Source: Thermosporothrix hazakensis
Lineage (GTDB): Bacteria; Chloroflexota; Ktedonobacteria; Ktedonobacterales; Ktedonobacteraceae
Reading direction: 5' to 3'
Length of the DNA stretch: 64,000 nt
Assembly: GCF_003253565.1 (NCBI RefSeq)
Contig: NZ_QKUF01000001.1
Span: forward strand, 1,135,867 to 1,199,866
In this document: positions 43,308 through 52,578 of the stretch, piece by piece
Numbering within the stretch: position 1 is the stretch's first letter
How the letters are laid out: each line of letters opens with the position of its first letter
Made by a program: the position numbers and the translations under genes
Notes under the pieces: model-generated
What the model saw: the letters and a program-made list of their open reading frames with translations, nothing else
Database searches by the model: none
What the model was told of the DNA's origin: nothing

Positions 43308-44594
43308 ATGACCGATCAAAATACTCAAAACAATCAATCTAGCGAGCCGGTAGAAGAGAAGCCACCTGCCGAGCCACAGTCAACCGAGGGACCCGATACA
43401 CCACCAGAGACCGCAACCACAACAAAAGAAGAAACAGACAAGCAGAGGCGCGAAGAGCTCTCCCAAACGCCAACCGTCCAGATGCCGGGCACAAAAAAGA
43501 AGCGCAAGCGCCGCCCGGTACGCATTGCGTTGACGATCTTTCTCGCGTTTCTGGTCCTCTTCGGCGCCATATTAGGAGTAGGATACTGGTATTATTATCA
43601 GAACATTCATGATCCACTCACCAAATTCTATCGACCCATTACTAAGAATAAGCCGGGGCAACAGCAAACGCCAGAACCACAACTCAGCAGCATTCAAGGG
43701 CGAGCCTGGAATTTGCTTCTTCTTGGCAGCGATAACGATAGAAAATACACCTTCCCTGCGGTCCTGACACAGGTTATGATGGTTGTACGTATCGATCCCA
43801 TTCAAAACAAGGTTACGATGCTCTCCATCCCTCGTGATTCCTGGGTTCCGATTCCCAACGACTATGGAATGCATAAGATAGACCAGGCTTTCTTGCTCGG
43901 TGCAAACCAGAATAATAGCTTTGAAGATGGCGTGGCTCTGGCACAACAGACAGTTGAAAAGAACTACGGCATTAAAATCGATCGCTACGGATGGATCGGC
44001 CTTGATGGGTTTGCCAACGTCATCGACCTGCTTGGAGGCGTCGATATTGTGGTTGAACATCCCATTGTTGACGACACTTATCCGGATGATATGGACAAGC
44101 AGGTCCACACGCAAGACAAGAACGCATACAAGCGGCTCTATATCGCACCCGGTCCTCAGCACCTGAACGGGCGTGAGGCACTTGAATATGTGCGCTCGCG
44201 GCATGCCGACCTGATCAGCGATATCGGACGCACCTATCGCCAGCAACAGGTACTGACAGCACTCCAAAAGAAGCTCAACGGCCTCGACCTGCTGAACAAG
44301 CTTCCAGAGCTTCTTAAAGACCTCGAAGGGAAGGTCTACACCAACGTGAGCGAGCAAGAGATGCTGGACTTTGCCAATTTCGGACGCACGCTCACCGCAG
44401 AGAAAATCCAGCGCCTGACGCTTGGCCCGGGCGAAGGGAAAGAGAACTATGGCCACTGGGACAAGGTTATTGATTACAGCATTGGCGGCCTGGAACAGGA
44501 CGTTGTGATACCGCATTGTGAGAACATCCAGCCGTTGATTAACCGCATTTTTGAACTGGGAGCGGACACCCAGAGCTGCAATGTAGGAACATAA
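43308..44594 (+). CDS. LytR-CpsA-Psr (LCP) family protein
   Basis: A 428-residue membrane-anchored phosphotransferase of the type that attaches undecaprenyl-linked glycans to peptidoglycan or another envelope acceptor. The cytoplasmic N-terminus (about 65 residues) is Pro/Glu/Thr-rich, followed by a membrane helix (RIALTIFLAFLVLFGAILGV). The LCP domain (about 130-345) shows MLSIPRDSWVPIPNDYGMHK, GLDGFANVIDLLGGVDIVV and ALEYVRSRHADLISDIGRTY, with the conserved Arg and Asp residues. It fits the surface-polysaccharide theme of the region. The start is weakly supported by AGGAA 12 bases upstream. A terminator follows. Confidence 0.92.
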   Translation: MTDQNTQNNQSSEPVEEKPPAEPQSTEGPDTPPETATTTKEETDKQRREELSQTPTVQMPGTKKKRKRRPVRIALTIFLAFLVLFGAILGVGYWYYYQNIHDPLTKFYRPITKNKPGQQQTPEPQLSSIQGRAWNLLLLGSDNDRKYTFPAVLTQVMMVVRIDPIQNKVTMLSIPRDSWVPIPNDYGMHKIDQAFLLGANQNNSFEDGVALAQQTVEKNYGIKIDRYGWIGLDGFANVIDLLGGVDIVVEHPIVDDTYPDDMDKQVHTQDKNAYKRLYIAPGPQHLNGREALEYVRSRHADLISDIGRTYRQQQVLTALQKKLNGLDLLNKLPELLKDLEGKVYTNVSEQEMLDFANFGRTLTAEKIQRLTLGPGEGKENYGHWDKVIDYSIGGLEQDVVIPHCENIQPLINRIFELGADTQSCNVGT

Positions 44595-44604
44595 CGAAGC
44601 TTCA

Positions 44605-44637
44605 GGAGTGAGGAAATAAGGCTCCGTTCCTCACTCC
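44605..44637 (+). terminator. Hairpin after the LCP gene
   Basis: Perfect 11-base stem GGAGTGAGGAA (44605-44615) / TTCCTCACTCC (44627-44637); only a broken T-run (CTTCTTAT) follows. Confidence 0.65.
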
Positions 44638-44727
44638 CTTCTTATGCTACCCATCCTCTATATGCTAGAATAAAATCAAGCATACAGTTTCTCCATTTCG
44701 ACCACCTTGATAAAGAAGGATACTATC

Positions 44728-45633
44728 TTGATCGAACAGCACTATCAACAACTCCGGTTCTTGCAATTTCACCATCTTTCCGCGTACCCCGAGCTTGTTC
44801 ACGGCGTCTTTACCCGTCACGGTGGCACCAGCCCGGCACCTTATCACAGCCTGAATACAACCCATTCTATCTTACGAGAAAAACGTGATGCCGTTGAAAA
44901 CGTTCTACAGAATCGGCGGCTGGTACTTGAGGCGCTTGATATCGCCGATTCGCCCTGTGTGACGCTCTGGCAGATCCACGGAGCTGATGTTCATGTCTAT
45001 GAGCCGGACGCACCCTGGCGCTCTGACTGGTCCTCAGCCAGTTATTTCCAGCCCGGTTGGACTCCCGAGACGATCAGAAAAGGAGACGCCATTATCACAC
45101 AAACCCGGGGCATGGCGCTGACGATGTCCTTTGCCGACTGTACTCCCCTGCTTTTCTATGACCCGGTTCAACACGTCATCGGGATCGCACATGGCGGTTG
45201 GCGTGGCACGGCTCGTGGCGTCACCCTGACCACTATTGAGGCGATGCAACAGCGCTTTGGCAGCCACATTGAAGATATTCACGCCGCGATCGGGCCGACG
45301 ATCGGAGAGTGCTGTTATGAGGTTTCAGAAGAGGTTCGTGCCATTTTTCTGGGACGGGCAAACTTTGACGAGGACCCCATTGCGGAGCGGTTCCGCCCAC
45401 TTCTTCGGGAAGCTGCTTCCTTTGGGATCGTGCAGGAAAACGGACGCGACAGCTTGCGCCTGAACCTGCAAGAGACTCATCGCCGTCTGCTGCTCCTGGC
45501 TGGATTGCGTCCGGAGCATATTGAGGCGGCCAACATCTGTACCGGCTGTAACACGGCTGACTTCTTCTCACATCGCAAGGAGAACGGGCAGACGGGCCGC
45601 TTTCCGGTCACGATCATGCTCCGTCCTGCGTGA
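44728..45633 (+). CDS. pgeF: Peptidoglycan editing factor PgeF (YfiH/laccase-domain family)
   Basis: A 301-residue zinc enzyme of the YfiH/DUF152 family, which includes an amidase that removes wrongly incorporated residues from peptidoglycan precursors and purine-nucleoside-acting relatives. Metal-site motifs are MSFADCTPLLFYD, GIAHGGWRGTARG and GECCYEVSEEV; the C-terminal CTGCNTADFFSHRKENGQTG is also typical. The TTG at 44728 is taken as the start because AAGAAGGA sits seven bases upstream; an earlier TTG at 44707 has none. It ends convergently with the aldolase gene. Confidence 0.9.
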   Translation: MIEQHYQQLRFLQFHHLSAYPELVHGVFTRHGGTSPAPYHSLNTTHSILREKRDAVENVLQNRRLVLEALDIADSPCVTLWQIHGADVHVYEPDAPWRSDWSSASYFQPGWTPETIRKGDAIITQTRGMALTMSFADCTPLLFYDPVQHVIGIAHGGWRGTARGVTLTTIEAMQQRFGSHIEDIHAAIGPTIGECCYEVSEEVRAIFLGRANFDEDPIAERFRPLLREAASFGIVQENGRDSLRLNLQETHRRLLLLAGLRPEHIEAANICTGCNTADFFSHRKENGQTGRFPVTIMLRPA

Positions 45634-45638
45634 ACAGG

Positions 45639-45667
45639 GTGGGTCAGAACAGCGCATCCTGACCCAC
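45639..45667. terminator. Shared hairpin between pgeF and the aldolase gene
   Basis: GTGGGTCAG (45639-45647) / CTGACCCAC (45659-45667), 11-base loop, no clear T-run on either side. Confidence 0.55.
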
Positions 45668-45680
45668 ACCCCTTCCTGAA

Positions 45681-46346
45681 CTAGAGCGATCGTAGCTCGC
45701 TGCTATCCTTCTCAAAGCGCTCGACCGCTTCTTCGGTATCGGGCTCGGTGACCATTGTCAGTAGAACCTCGGGAGGGACTGTCAGATCATGTGCACCCGC
45801 TGCCAGCGCCTGCGCCGCCTCAACCGATGATTTGATACTGGCCGCCAGAATACGCGTCGGCAACTGCTGATCTTGAAAGATCTTCGCCATACAACTGATA
45901 CGCTCGGCAGGCTGAATACCATTACGCAGCATCCGATTATAGTAGGGAATAATGAACTCAGCACCAAGCAACCCTGCTGCATACGCCTGCGCAACTGAGG
46001 TAACAGCCGTAAACGCCAGACGGACCCCCTGCTTTTTCAATCGCATTGCGATCTTCATGCCGGTCTGGGTCAGCGGAATCTTTGGTAAGATGCGCTCTGG
46101 TGCGATCTCAATGTAGCCCATTGCTTCACGATAGCCATCCTCTTCGCTGGCAATAGAGGGCTGCATAAAGATATCGCCGCTCACACGCTCTAGAAGCTGC
46201 TGCAAGAGCTCCCGCGCTCCAAGATGCTGCCCACGTTTCCACGTATTCAAAAGAATGGTCGGATTCGTCGTCACTCCCGCGATTGGTAGCACAGCGGCAA
46301 CCTGTTCAATCTCGTCAAGGTAGGCGCCATCTACATAAAGGGCCAT
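45681..46346 (-). CDS. Transaldolase-like / fructose-6-phosphate aldolase
   Basis: A 221-residue short transaldolase of the TalC/FSA type. The Schiff-base Lys is K89 in ERILPKIPLTQTG; GVTTNPTILL near the start and QAYAAGLLGAEFIIPYYNRM and RILAASIKSS further on are standard. Such enzymes either cleave fructose-6-phosphate or act as transaldolases; family alone does not decide. CAGGAG lies upstream of ATG 46346. It is monocistronic and convergent with pgeF. Confidence 0.9.
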   Translation of the reverse strand: MALYVDGAYLDEIEQVAAVLPIAGVTTNPTILLNTWKRGQHLGARELLQQLLERVSGDIFMQPSIASEEDGYREAMGYIEIAPERILPKIPLTQTGMKIAMRLKKQGVRLAFTAVTSVAQAYAAGLLGAEFIIPYYNRMLRNGIQPAERISCMAKIFQDQQLPTRILAASIKSSVEAAQALAAGAHDLTVPPEVLLTMVTEPDTEEAVERFEKDSSELRSL

Positions 46347-46788
46347 GTCTCACGCTCCTGATCTTCAGATTATGCACACACACATTCACTCACCACATCT
46401 TTACATATTACCAAAAATGCGACAGAAAGTCCCAGGCTTGAGCTCATGGTGCATCAGCTCCCTCTGGGCAGAGAATACGAATGTCACTTGGTAGTGGACC
46501 TCACCTGTGTCAGAATCCTTTTCATGAACAGGTCCCATCAGGCAGACAGGGAACCAACGACTGTACCTCGTCAAAGACTTCTGGACAGGAGGGCATCATG
46601 CTATTGCGACGCGCACGGATGCGAGTTGAAAGAAGCATTCCCAACTCTTTCGGCCCGGGGAGTGTCAAAAATACATCCTCCGAAAAAAGATACCGCCGTC
46701 TCACGTCCGGCGGTATCTCCAGCAGAGGCATCAGGTGAGCCGCCCCAGGGAACAGGAGGCGTCCACCTACGTGAAGTAGACAGGGAAA
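46347..46788. other. 440-base gap with one terminator and a possible 46-aa frame
   Basis: Besides the terminator at 46689-46717, a plus-strand frame from ATG 46598 to 46738 (46 residues, MLLRRARMRVERS..., basic) has AGGAGG six bases upstream. The frame runs through the terminator hairpin of the opposite-strand gene, so I judge it doubtful. Confidence 0.4.
46689..46717 (-). terminator. Terminator of the GT2/GT-C gene
   Basis: Perfect 10-base stem GATACCGCCG (46689-46698) / CGGCGGTATC (46708-46717); the minus strand then reads six T. It is about 70 bases beyond the stop. Confidence 0.85.
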
Positions 46789-49700
46789 CTAATGCTGATG
46801 CTCAGGGCATGGTTGCTCGACCACCCGGGCAACATGATGCAGCGACGGCCCTCCCTTTTTGTAGAACAGTTGCATCCCCGATGTATCCTGCACCAGCAAC
46901 AGATAGTGCGTCCGAAAGCGAGCGCTCTTCACATCCAGTGCCTTCATGCCTCCATCATATACGACCCACTCAGCAAAGCGTTCCGGCTCCTGGAGCGCCT
47001 GCTTCCACCGCAGGCCCGAGCGCTCATCAAGCAGGTTGCGCCGCTGAATAGTTGAAAGGCGCGGGTCAGGCCGACGTTGTAATATGATGCCTCCGTTGTA
47101 GTGCTGCTCCAGGTAGCGATACACCAGGGGCACAGGTTCACACGTCTGACCCTGCTGCCGCTCCTCTAGCACAACGCCCCCGTCAGCCGCAAGCGCCACA
47201 GACTGCCCCAGAATCAGCAGCGCAAAGATCACTAACATGATGCGAGAGAAGGGCCGCCAGTGTTCCAGCCTCACACTATCACAGAACAGCGCACAGAACA
47301 GCGCCACAGGCACCAGCAGCAGCGAGCCAAATCGCACATTGTGAAACGAGGCATGAGATGTATCGGGCAAGAGGATAAAAAGCTGTCCTGTATAGAGCGC
47401 CAGCACCAGAAACACGAAAGGAACAATCCCAAACGTCAGCACCGTCAGCGTGACCGGCGTCAATTTCTGCCGCCTGACATACAGCACGATACCGATACAG
47501 GCCAGCATCACAGGTACTATCCCGGCAAAGAACGCAGGTGCGAACGCAGCAATTTTCAATGCTATCCCGATATGGTGAAAGGCCGGAGAGATGCCCTGTG
47601 TATGCCACATCTCAACAGGGAATAAAGCCAGGCGAGAGAGCTCAAGCAGCGGATTACGCGCCTGGATTAGATTCCAGCATTCCCAGAGCACCAGCCCCCA
47701 CACGCCCCACAGACCGAAGAGCAACAGGTTGCTTCCAATACAGGAGAAAGACTGCCGCTGAAGTTTTCCGATCACGACAAGCAAGATTAGTAGCGCCAGA
47801 AACACGCCCCACCCAAGAGGATGAGCCATCATTGCCAGCAACGAGCAGGCCCCTGAGAGGATCAGGAGACGCAGCCGCTGCTCCTGCACCCAGGCCAGAA
47901 AAAAGAAGAGCGTCGTCGTACAGGTGGCAATACCCACCGCTTCGGCAAGCGGCGTCGCTTGCAGGTACAGCATGTTTGGATTCAGCAGAAACAACAGCGT
48001 GCCCAGATAGCTCAGAATGCTTCTGCCCGTCAGGCGCTTGATCGTCAAGTACAAGAAGCAGGCAGTACAGAGATAGCAAAGCATCGAGCCCAGGCTACCT
48101 GCAAGTCCCGTTTGCCAGAGATAGGAGTTCCAGATAAAAGGGAGTATCACAACCTGGGGCATCGAAAACCACGTCCCTGCCGGTAACGCCTGCCCGGACG
48201 CAATGCTCTCAAAGGCATGGTGCGCCAGCCGCAACTGGATGGTCGCCTCGCTATAAAGCAAAATCTGTCGCCGCCAGAAGAAGTAACCACAACTCGCGAT
48301 ACTCAGCACACTGGCAGTACCAAGCACGACCATGAGCCAGTGATCAGAGCAGCGTCGCTTCTTCACCTCTGCGGCAGGGGCCTGCATCCGCGTAAAGACC
48401 GGCAACGGAAACGTTTGTAGCGTCGCATACATCCGGTTCAACATCATTGGCAGTGGATTGACCCGCAGAATCTTATCAGTGACCGGGAGGATAAAATCCG
48501 TTCGGCTTCTGGTCAGCTTGAGCGTTGCCGAGGCTCGCTCTTCTGATGGGTAGCCCTGGATACTCTGCCCATCCTTCAGATGCAGACCATGCGTGGTTTT
48601 CTGCCAGTAATGCGGACGGAACACCAGTTCACCAAGCGCCAACAACGCGGCCAGACACCCCCCAACCCAGTAGAGGGGAATCAACAGGGCACATGGCATC
48701 AGAGCGTACAGCTTCCTTCGGGCACAACCAAGCAGGTACAGATAGACATAGAAAAAGTTTCCAAAAGCAAAGCAGAAAATCCCCAGATAGAAAATTGGCA
48801 GAGGGAAAAGCGTATGATAGAAAGGCATCACAAGATCTTTGCAGAAGAGATAGAGCAAAAAGAGCGCCCACATAATCGGATTGATAAACAGCATGCAGGC
48901 ACCGCTTCCGATAAGCAGATGAAGCGAAAACAGGTTGCGTAGCTCTCTCCGGCCCGGCGTCAGCGGATAGCGCGTATGCACAAAGTAGGTTTGAAAGTAG
49001 CCTTTGATCCAGCGTGAGCGCTGTCGGAGCCAGTTCCCCCCCTGCGAAACGGCCTCCTCATAGGTAGTAGAGTCCAGCACAACCGTCTTGAACCCGCAGC
49101 GCGACAGCCGCAACCCGAGATCACAATCCTCCGTTACGTTAAAGGCATCCCACCCGCCAAGCGCACGCAGAACCGAAGCCCGAAAATGATTGGAGGTTCC
49201 TCCAAGCGGCACCATCAACCCGAGCTTCTGCAAACCAGGCAGGATCAGATCAAACCACATCGAATATTCAGCCGTATACCAGCGCGTCAACAGGTTTTGC
49301 TTCGCGTTATAGCAATTCAGTCTGGCCTGCACACAGACCACCTCGGTGTCATGGCGCGCGAAAGCCAGGACCGCCTTCTTCAACTGGAAAGGGTCCGGGA
49401 CATCTTCCGCATCATAGATGACGATATAGCTTCCCGTCGCATACATCAGGCCATAGTTACAGGCCCGAGGCTTGGTACGCGGCTCTCCGGGAGGTACCGT
49501 TACCAGGTGAAAATGTGGTGGCAGGGCTTGCGCCCGAATCACGCTCCGGGTCTGCGTATCATCTTCCTCGGTCAGCAGCAAGATCTGTAATTTGTCTTCA
49601 GGGTAGTCCAGTTGCTTGAGCGCCCGCAAGAGCTGCGGCACAACCGTCGCCTCCCGATAGAGTGGACAAAGCACCGTATAGCGCGGCCATTCCACATCCT

Positions 49701-50145
49701 TGAGTTGCCGAAGCAGGATTTCATCAACCTTTGTGGTCTCCGACGGCCCGGCGACTCGTGCCAGCATCCAGAAACTCAGGAGCAAATGCAGTGCATAGAC
49801 AATCGTGATCAGCGCAATAGTCGCAACGAGCAAAGTGAGGCCAGAGAAGAAAACACCCGCCAGACCGGCTAGAACGACCATACAAGCGATAACCATCTGC
49901 GACCTGCTCCAAACCTGAAAAGCGGAGAGGCCGGGACGAAACGGCACAAATACCTGAACATTCTTATTTCTGACCCTGACAATCCGTGCAGCAGCCCGGC
50001 GATATTCCTCGGTTTCCTTGATCGGATCGTGATTTTTCTCCCACTCGGCCTGCTTTGCCAGCCATACTTTATAGTGCTCAAGGGTATTCGAGGTCTGTTT
50101 CTTTGGTATCTTGAGCCGAGGGGCTATCATTCGTTGGATCATCAT
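46789..50145 (-). CDS. Bifunctional GT2 / GT-C membrane glycosyltransferase
   Basis: A 1118-residue fusion. A cytoplasmic N-terminus and two membrane helices (about 75-130) precede a GT2 catalytic domain (about 150-400): TVLCPLYREATVVPQLLRAL, DDTQ after LLLTEE, the DxD-like YDAEDVPDPF, the TEDCD motif and QRSRWIKGYFQT, as in cellulose/hyaluronan-type processive synthases. Further membrane helices follow, then from about residue 610 a second multi-span module with a GT39/ArnT-like layout (LLYSEATIQLRLAHHAFESI, FLLNPNMLYLQATPLAEAVG). The start codon is five bases after the stop of the GH113-like lipoprotein, a tight operon. GGAGAAGGAT precedes it. Product is probably an extracellular polysaccharide; sugar unknown. 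Confidence 0.86.
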   Translation of the reverse strand: MMIQRMIAPRLKIPKKQTSNTLEHYKVWLAKQAEWEKNHDPIKETEEYRRAAARIVRVRNKNVQVFVPFRPGLSAFQVWSRSQMVIACMVVLAGLAGVFFSGLTLLVATIALITIVYALHLLLSFWMLARVAGPSETTKVDEILLRQLKDVEWPRYTVLCPLYREATVVPQLLRALKQLDYPEDKLQILLLTEEDDTQTRSVIRAQALPPHFHLVTVPPGEPRTKPRACNYGLMYATGSYIVIYDAEDVPDPFQLKKAVLAFARHDTEVVCVQARLNCYNAKQNLLTRWYTAEYSMWFDLILPGLQKLGLMVPLGGTSNHFRASVLRALGGWDAFNVTEDCDLGLRLSRCGFKTVVLDSTTYEEAVSQGGNWLRQRSRWIKGYFQTYFVHTRYPLTPGRRELRNLFSLHLLIGSGACMLFINPIMWALFLLYLFCKDLVMPFYHTLFPLPIFYLGIFCFAFGNFFYVYLYLLGCARRKLYALMPCALLIPLYWVGGCLAALLALGELVFRPHYWQKTTHGLHLKDGQSIQGYPSEERASATLKLTRSRTDFILPVTDKILRVNPLPMMLNRMYATLQTFPLPVFTRMQAPAAEVKKRRCSDHWLMVVLGTASVLSIASCGYFFWRRQILLYSEATIQLRLAHHAFESIASGQALPAGTWFSMPQVVILPFIWNSYLWQTGLAGSLGSMLCYLCTACFLYLTIKRLTGRSILSYLGTLLFLLNPNMLYLQATPLAEAVGIATCTTTLFFFLAWVQEQRLRLLILSGACSLLAMMAHPLGWGVFLALLILLVVIGKLQRQSFSCIGSNLLLFGLWGVWGLVLWECWNLIQARNPLLELSRLALFPVEMWHTQGISPAFHHIGIALKIAAFAPAFFAGIVPVMLACIGIVLYVRRQKLTPVTLTVLTFGIVPFVFLVLALYTGQLFILLPDTSHASFHNVRFGSLLLVPVALFCALFCDSVRLEHWRPFSRIMLVIFALLILGQSVALAADGGVVLEERQQGQTCEPVPLVYRYLEQHYNGGIILQRRPDPRLSTIQRRNLLDERSGLRWKQALQEPERFAEWVVYDGGMKALDVKSARFRTHYLLLVQDTSGMQLFYKKGGPSLHHVARVVEQPCPEHQH

Positions 50146-50150
50146 GCTCT

Positions 50151-51368
50151 TTATCCTTCTCCTGTAGGGCTCCCATTGGAAGGACGCTGTACATCACCCG
50201 GCTGACATCGCTGTTTCGCTGCTCTGCAACCGGCAAGACGAAAAGGACCCTCGCTTTCGGATTCAGGCGTTGTGGGAGGAGAGGTAAACCAGTTGCGCAA
50301 AACGATGGCTGCGGGCTGATCGCGCAAGCTCATGGCCCCTACCTCATCCCAGGCCCAGAAGAATACCCCCCTGATGCGCGGGTTGCTGCGGGCATACTGA
50401 AGCGCGGCCTCACAGGCGCTTGCCTGCAATGCAGGATCCAGCGGAGCCTTGCTATGCACACGCCAGGGATCAGCAAGTGCATCGCTATGCCGACGGTACC
50501 CGATCTCTGAAATCAGGACCGGTTTGCCCAGACGACGCGCAAAGGTGTCAAGGGCGGCCCCTTCACGCTGCTTCCAGACCAGTGTGAGATGTGATCGTGG
50601 AATCGGTCGGGGTTCCAGCAGAATCGGCATATACGCCGATACACCTATTGTGGTCAGAGCAGGATCTTTCATCCAGGCAGGAGGCTCCTCCTGCAAGCCG
50701 GTCCAGTTCATGTCATAGACCAGAGAGCCGGTATAGAGCGCACGCGCACGGCCCAGCAACTGAGTCCAGAGTTGAGCGGGGGCATGGGCCGCCAGCCATT
50801 CTAGTTCAGTTCCAAGCGCCAACTGCTCAACCTTCTCCTCCTGCGCCACCTGTACATATGGCTGGATCGCCTGCCAGTAGCTCTCAAACCAGCGGCCTAT
50901 ATCCTGCTTCCGTTGAAAATAAATATCTCCAGCCCAGTCGCTTCTATCTCGCTTCACCGTCAGTAGAAACGTTGTGAAGACACGCAGCCCCTGGGCGTGA
51001 GCCGCTCTGACACCCTCTGCGTAGGAATAGAGAGCAGGCGCGTTTGTATCCTGAAACACGTCAGTGGAGATCAATGTTTCCTGCGTCAGGAGAATTGGCA
51101 TCTGTATCCAGCACGCGCCTGTCTGGGCCTTGAGCAAGGCAAGGCTCTTGCTCCAGTGCTCATCTCCATACCCTGTTACACTCCATTGAGGATACGAGAT
51201 CCCGGCCTGAAATGGCCGCTGTTCGGTCTCACAGGACGTAGGCCCGGTCATGTGCAGATCTTGCTTTGGTTTTTCGGTCTTCTCCCATCCACCACTGCAA
51301 GCAGCCAGCAGTACACAAAGCAACAGGAAAAGCAGCAGGACAGGCAGCTTCTCTCGTGAGGCATCCAC
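50151..51368 (-). CDS. GH113-like glycoside hydrolase lipoprotein
   Basis: A 405-residue exported lipoprotein. GTG 51368 is preferred because AGGAGG stands nine bases upstream and the result (MDASREKLPVLLLFLLLCVL, then LAAC) is a compact signal peptide with lipobox Cys at 24; the frame continues seven codons upstream. The TIM-barrel catalytic domain (about 60-370) shows QAGISYPQWSVTGYGDEHWS, LGTELEW (likely acid/base Glu) and PVLISEIGYRRH (likely nucleophile), as in GH113 beta-mannanases and relatives. It leads an operon with the GT2/GT-C synthase, so it may trim or release the polymer made there. Function is inferred from fold and context. Confidence 0.83.
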   Translation of the reverse strand: MDASREKLPVLLLFLLLCVLLAACSGGWEKTEKPKQDLHMTGPTSCETEQRPFQAGISYPQWSVTGYGDEHWSKSLALLKAQTGACWIQMPILLTQETLISTDVFQDTNAPALYSYAEGVRAAHAQGLRVFTTFLLTVKRDRSDWAGDIYFQRKQDIGRWFESYWQAIQPYVQVAQEEKVEQLALGTELEWLAAHAPAQLWTQLLGRARALYTGSLVYDMNWTGLQEEPPAWMKDPALTTIGVSAYMPILLEPRPIPRSHLTLVWKQREGAALDTFARRLGKPVLISEIGYRRHSDALADPWRVHSKAPLDPALQASACEAALQYARSNPRIRGVFFWAWDEVGAMSLRDQPAAIVLRNWFTSPPTTPESESEGPFRLAGCRAAKQRCQPGDVQRPSNGSPTGEG

Positions 51369-51790
51369 CCTTACAACCCTCCTCACCACATAATTCTGAA
51401 AGAGGCCTTATCTCATCATACAGTGTACCTTTTTATATCAAGGCGTACAATACCATTTCAAATAATATCAGTATAGCTTCATGGCATCCAGGCGAAAGCG
51501 AAGAACGCCAATGACGCCACACAACGCCTGTATCCGATCTCAGGGATCGAATTTGCCAGATAGACAGGAGAAAAGAAAACCAATACAGCGAGCGTTTTTT
51601 GAAGAGTACTTTCAAGCTATCATGACCTTTTCTCTTCCCGATATTGACGAATGCGTTGATCTATGCCAGTATGCACAATATATATGTGATATAGAGAAAA
51701 GGGCACACAACTCCTGTACCCGATCAAGCGTATTACAACTGATCAGCATCAGCAACGATTACACATTCCGATACATTTTGAGAGTATACT
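51369..51790. other. Gap upstream of the yggS cluster
   Basis: About 420 bases. It contains the yggS promoter (51656-51684). A 126-codon open frame at 51481-51861 lacks a ribosome-binding site, spans that promoter and overlaps yggS; I do not call it. A promoter for the GH113 operon must also lie here but was not identified. Confidence 0.5.
51656..51684 (+). promoter_or_regulatory. Promoter for the yggS cluster
   Basis: -35 TTGATC (51656-51661), 17-base spacer, -10 TATATA (51679-51684), about 100 bases before yggS. Confidence 0.5.
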
Positions 51791-52516
51791 GTGGTAGAAC
51801 ATTCATCATCGTTTCTAGAACCGGAAGAGCTTGCCCACAATATCGAGCAAGTTCGCAATAGAATCGCTGAAGCGGCCCAGAAGGCAAACCGCCCGCTGGA
51901 AGAGATCACGCTGATTGCCGTTTCAAAAACTAAGCCGGTTGAACTGGTTCAACTGGCTTTTCAGCAGGGGCTCACCCATTTCGGGGAAAACCGGGTTCAG
52001 GAGGCGCTTCCGAAAATAGCGACCTTTCACCCGGAAGGGATTCACTGGCATATGATCGGGCACCTGCAAAGCAACAAGGCTGGAAAAGTGGTCGAAGCAT
52101 TTGACATGCTTCAAAGCGTTGATAGCCTTCATCTGGCTCAGGTGCTGGAACGTCTGGCAGCATCCAGGGAAAAACACCTGCCTATCCTGCTGGAAATCAA
52201 TATCGCAGGCGAGGCCTCAAAGGCAGGGATGCGTCCGGAAGAGAGCCTGAGCGTTGCCCGGGAGATCGCTGCATACCCCCATCTGGATATACAGGGCGTG
52301 ATGACAGTCGCGCCGCTGGTTACGAATCCCGAGGAGGTACGCCCGGTATTTCGAGCGCTCCGCGAGCTTCGTGACCGTCTGCGCGATGCCGTTCCACAGC
52401 ATTCCTGGCATCACCTCTCGATGGGCATGACAGATGACTATCAGGTCGCAATTGAAGAAGGCGCAACTATGGTACGAATTGGACGAGCGATTTTCGGCGC
52501 ACGCCCTTCCCGGTAA
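51791..52516 (+). CDS. YggS-family pyridoxal phosphate homeostasis protein
   Basis: A 241-residue PLP-binding barrel protein (PLPBP/YggS). The cofactor Lys is K46 in LIAVSKTKPVE; family motifs are FGENRVQEALPKI, WHMIGHLQSNK and LSMGMTDDYQVAIEEG. It has no known catalytic activity; it balances intracellular PLP and amino-acid pools. It starts at GTG 51791 with GAGAG upstream. It is first in a cluster with DUF6391, YggT and YggU genes, an arrangement related to the widespread yggS-yggT-yggU group. Confidence 0.94.
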   Translation: MVEHSSSFLEPEELAHNIEQVRNRIAEAAQKANRPLEEITLIAVSKTKPVELVQLAFQQGLTHFGENRVQEALPKIATFHPEGIHWHMIGHLQSNKAGKVVEAFDMLQSVDSLHLAQVLERLAASREKHLPILLEINIAGEASKAGMRPEESLSVAREIAAYPHLDIQGVMTVAPLVTNPEEVRPVFRALRELRDRLRDAVPQHSWHHLSMGMTDDYQVAIEEGATMVRIGRAIFGARPSR

Positions 52517-52578
52517 GCTCTTGTTAGCGGCGATGTCGGTCATTGACAGACAACAGGCATCGTGCAAGGAGGAACAGA

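Noticed and set aside
43572..44516. 314-codon minus-strand frame inside the LCP gene
   Set aside because: Antisense shadow caused by codon bias of the real gene.
46598..46738. 46-codon plus-strand frame with AGGAGG upstream
   Set aside because: It reads through the terminator of the opposite gene and has no conserved feature; noted only in the gap entry.
51481..51861. 126-codon plus-strand frame before yggS
   Set aside because: No ribosome-binding site, spans the yggS promoter and overlaps the yggS start.
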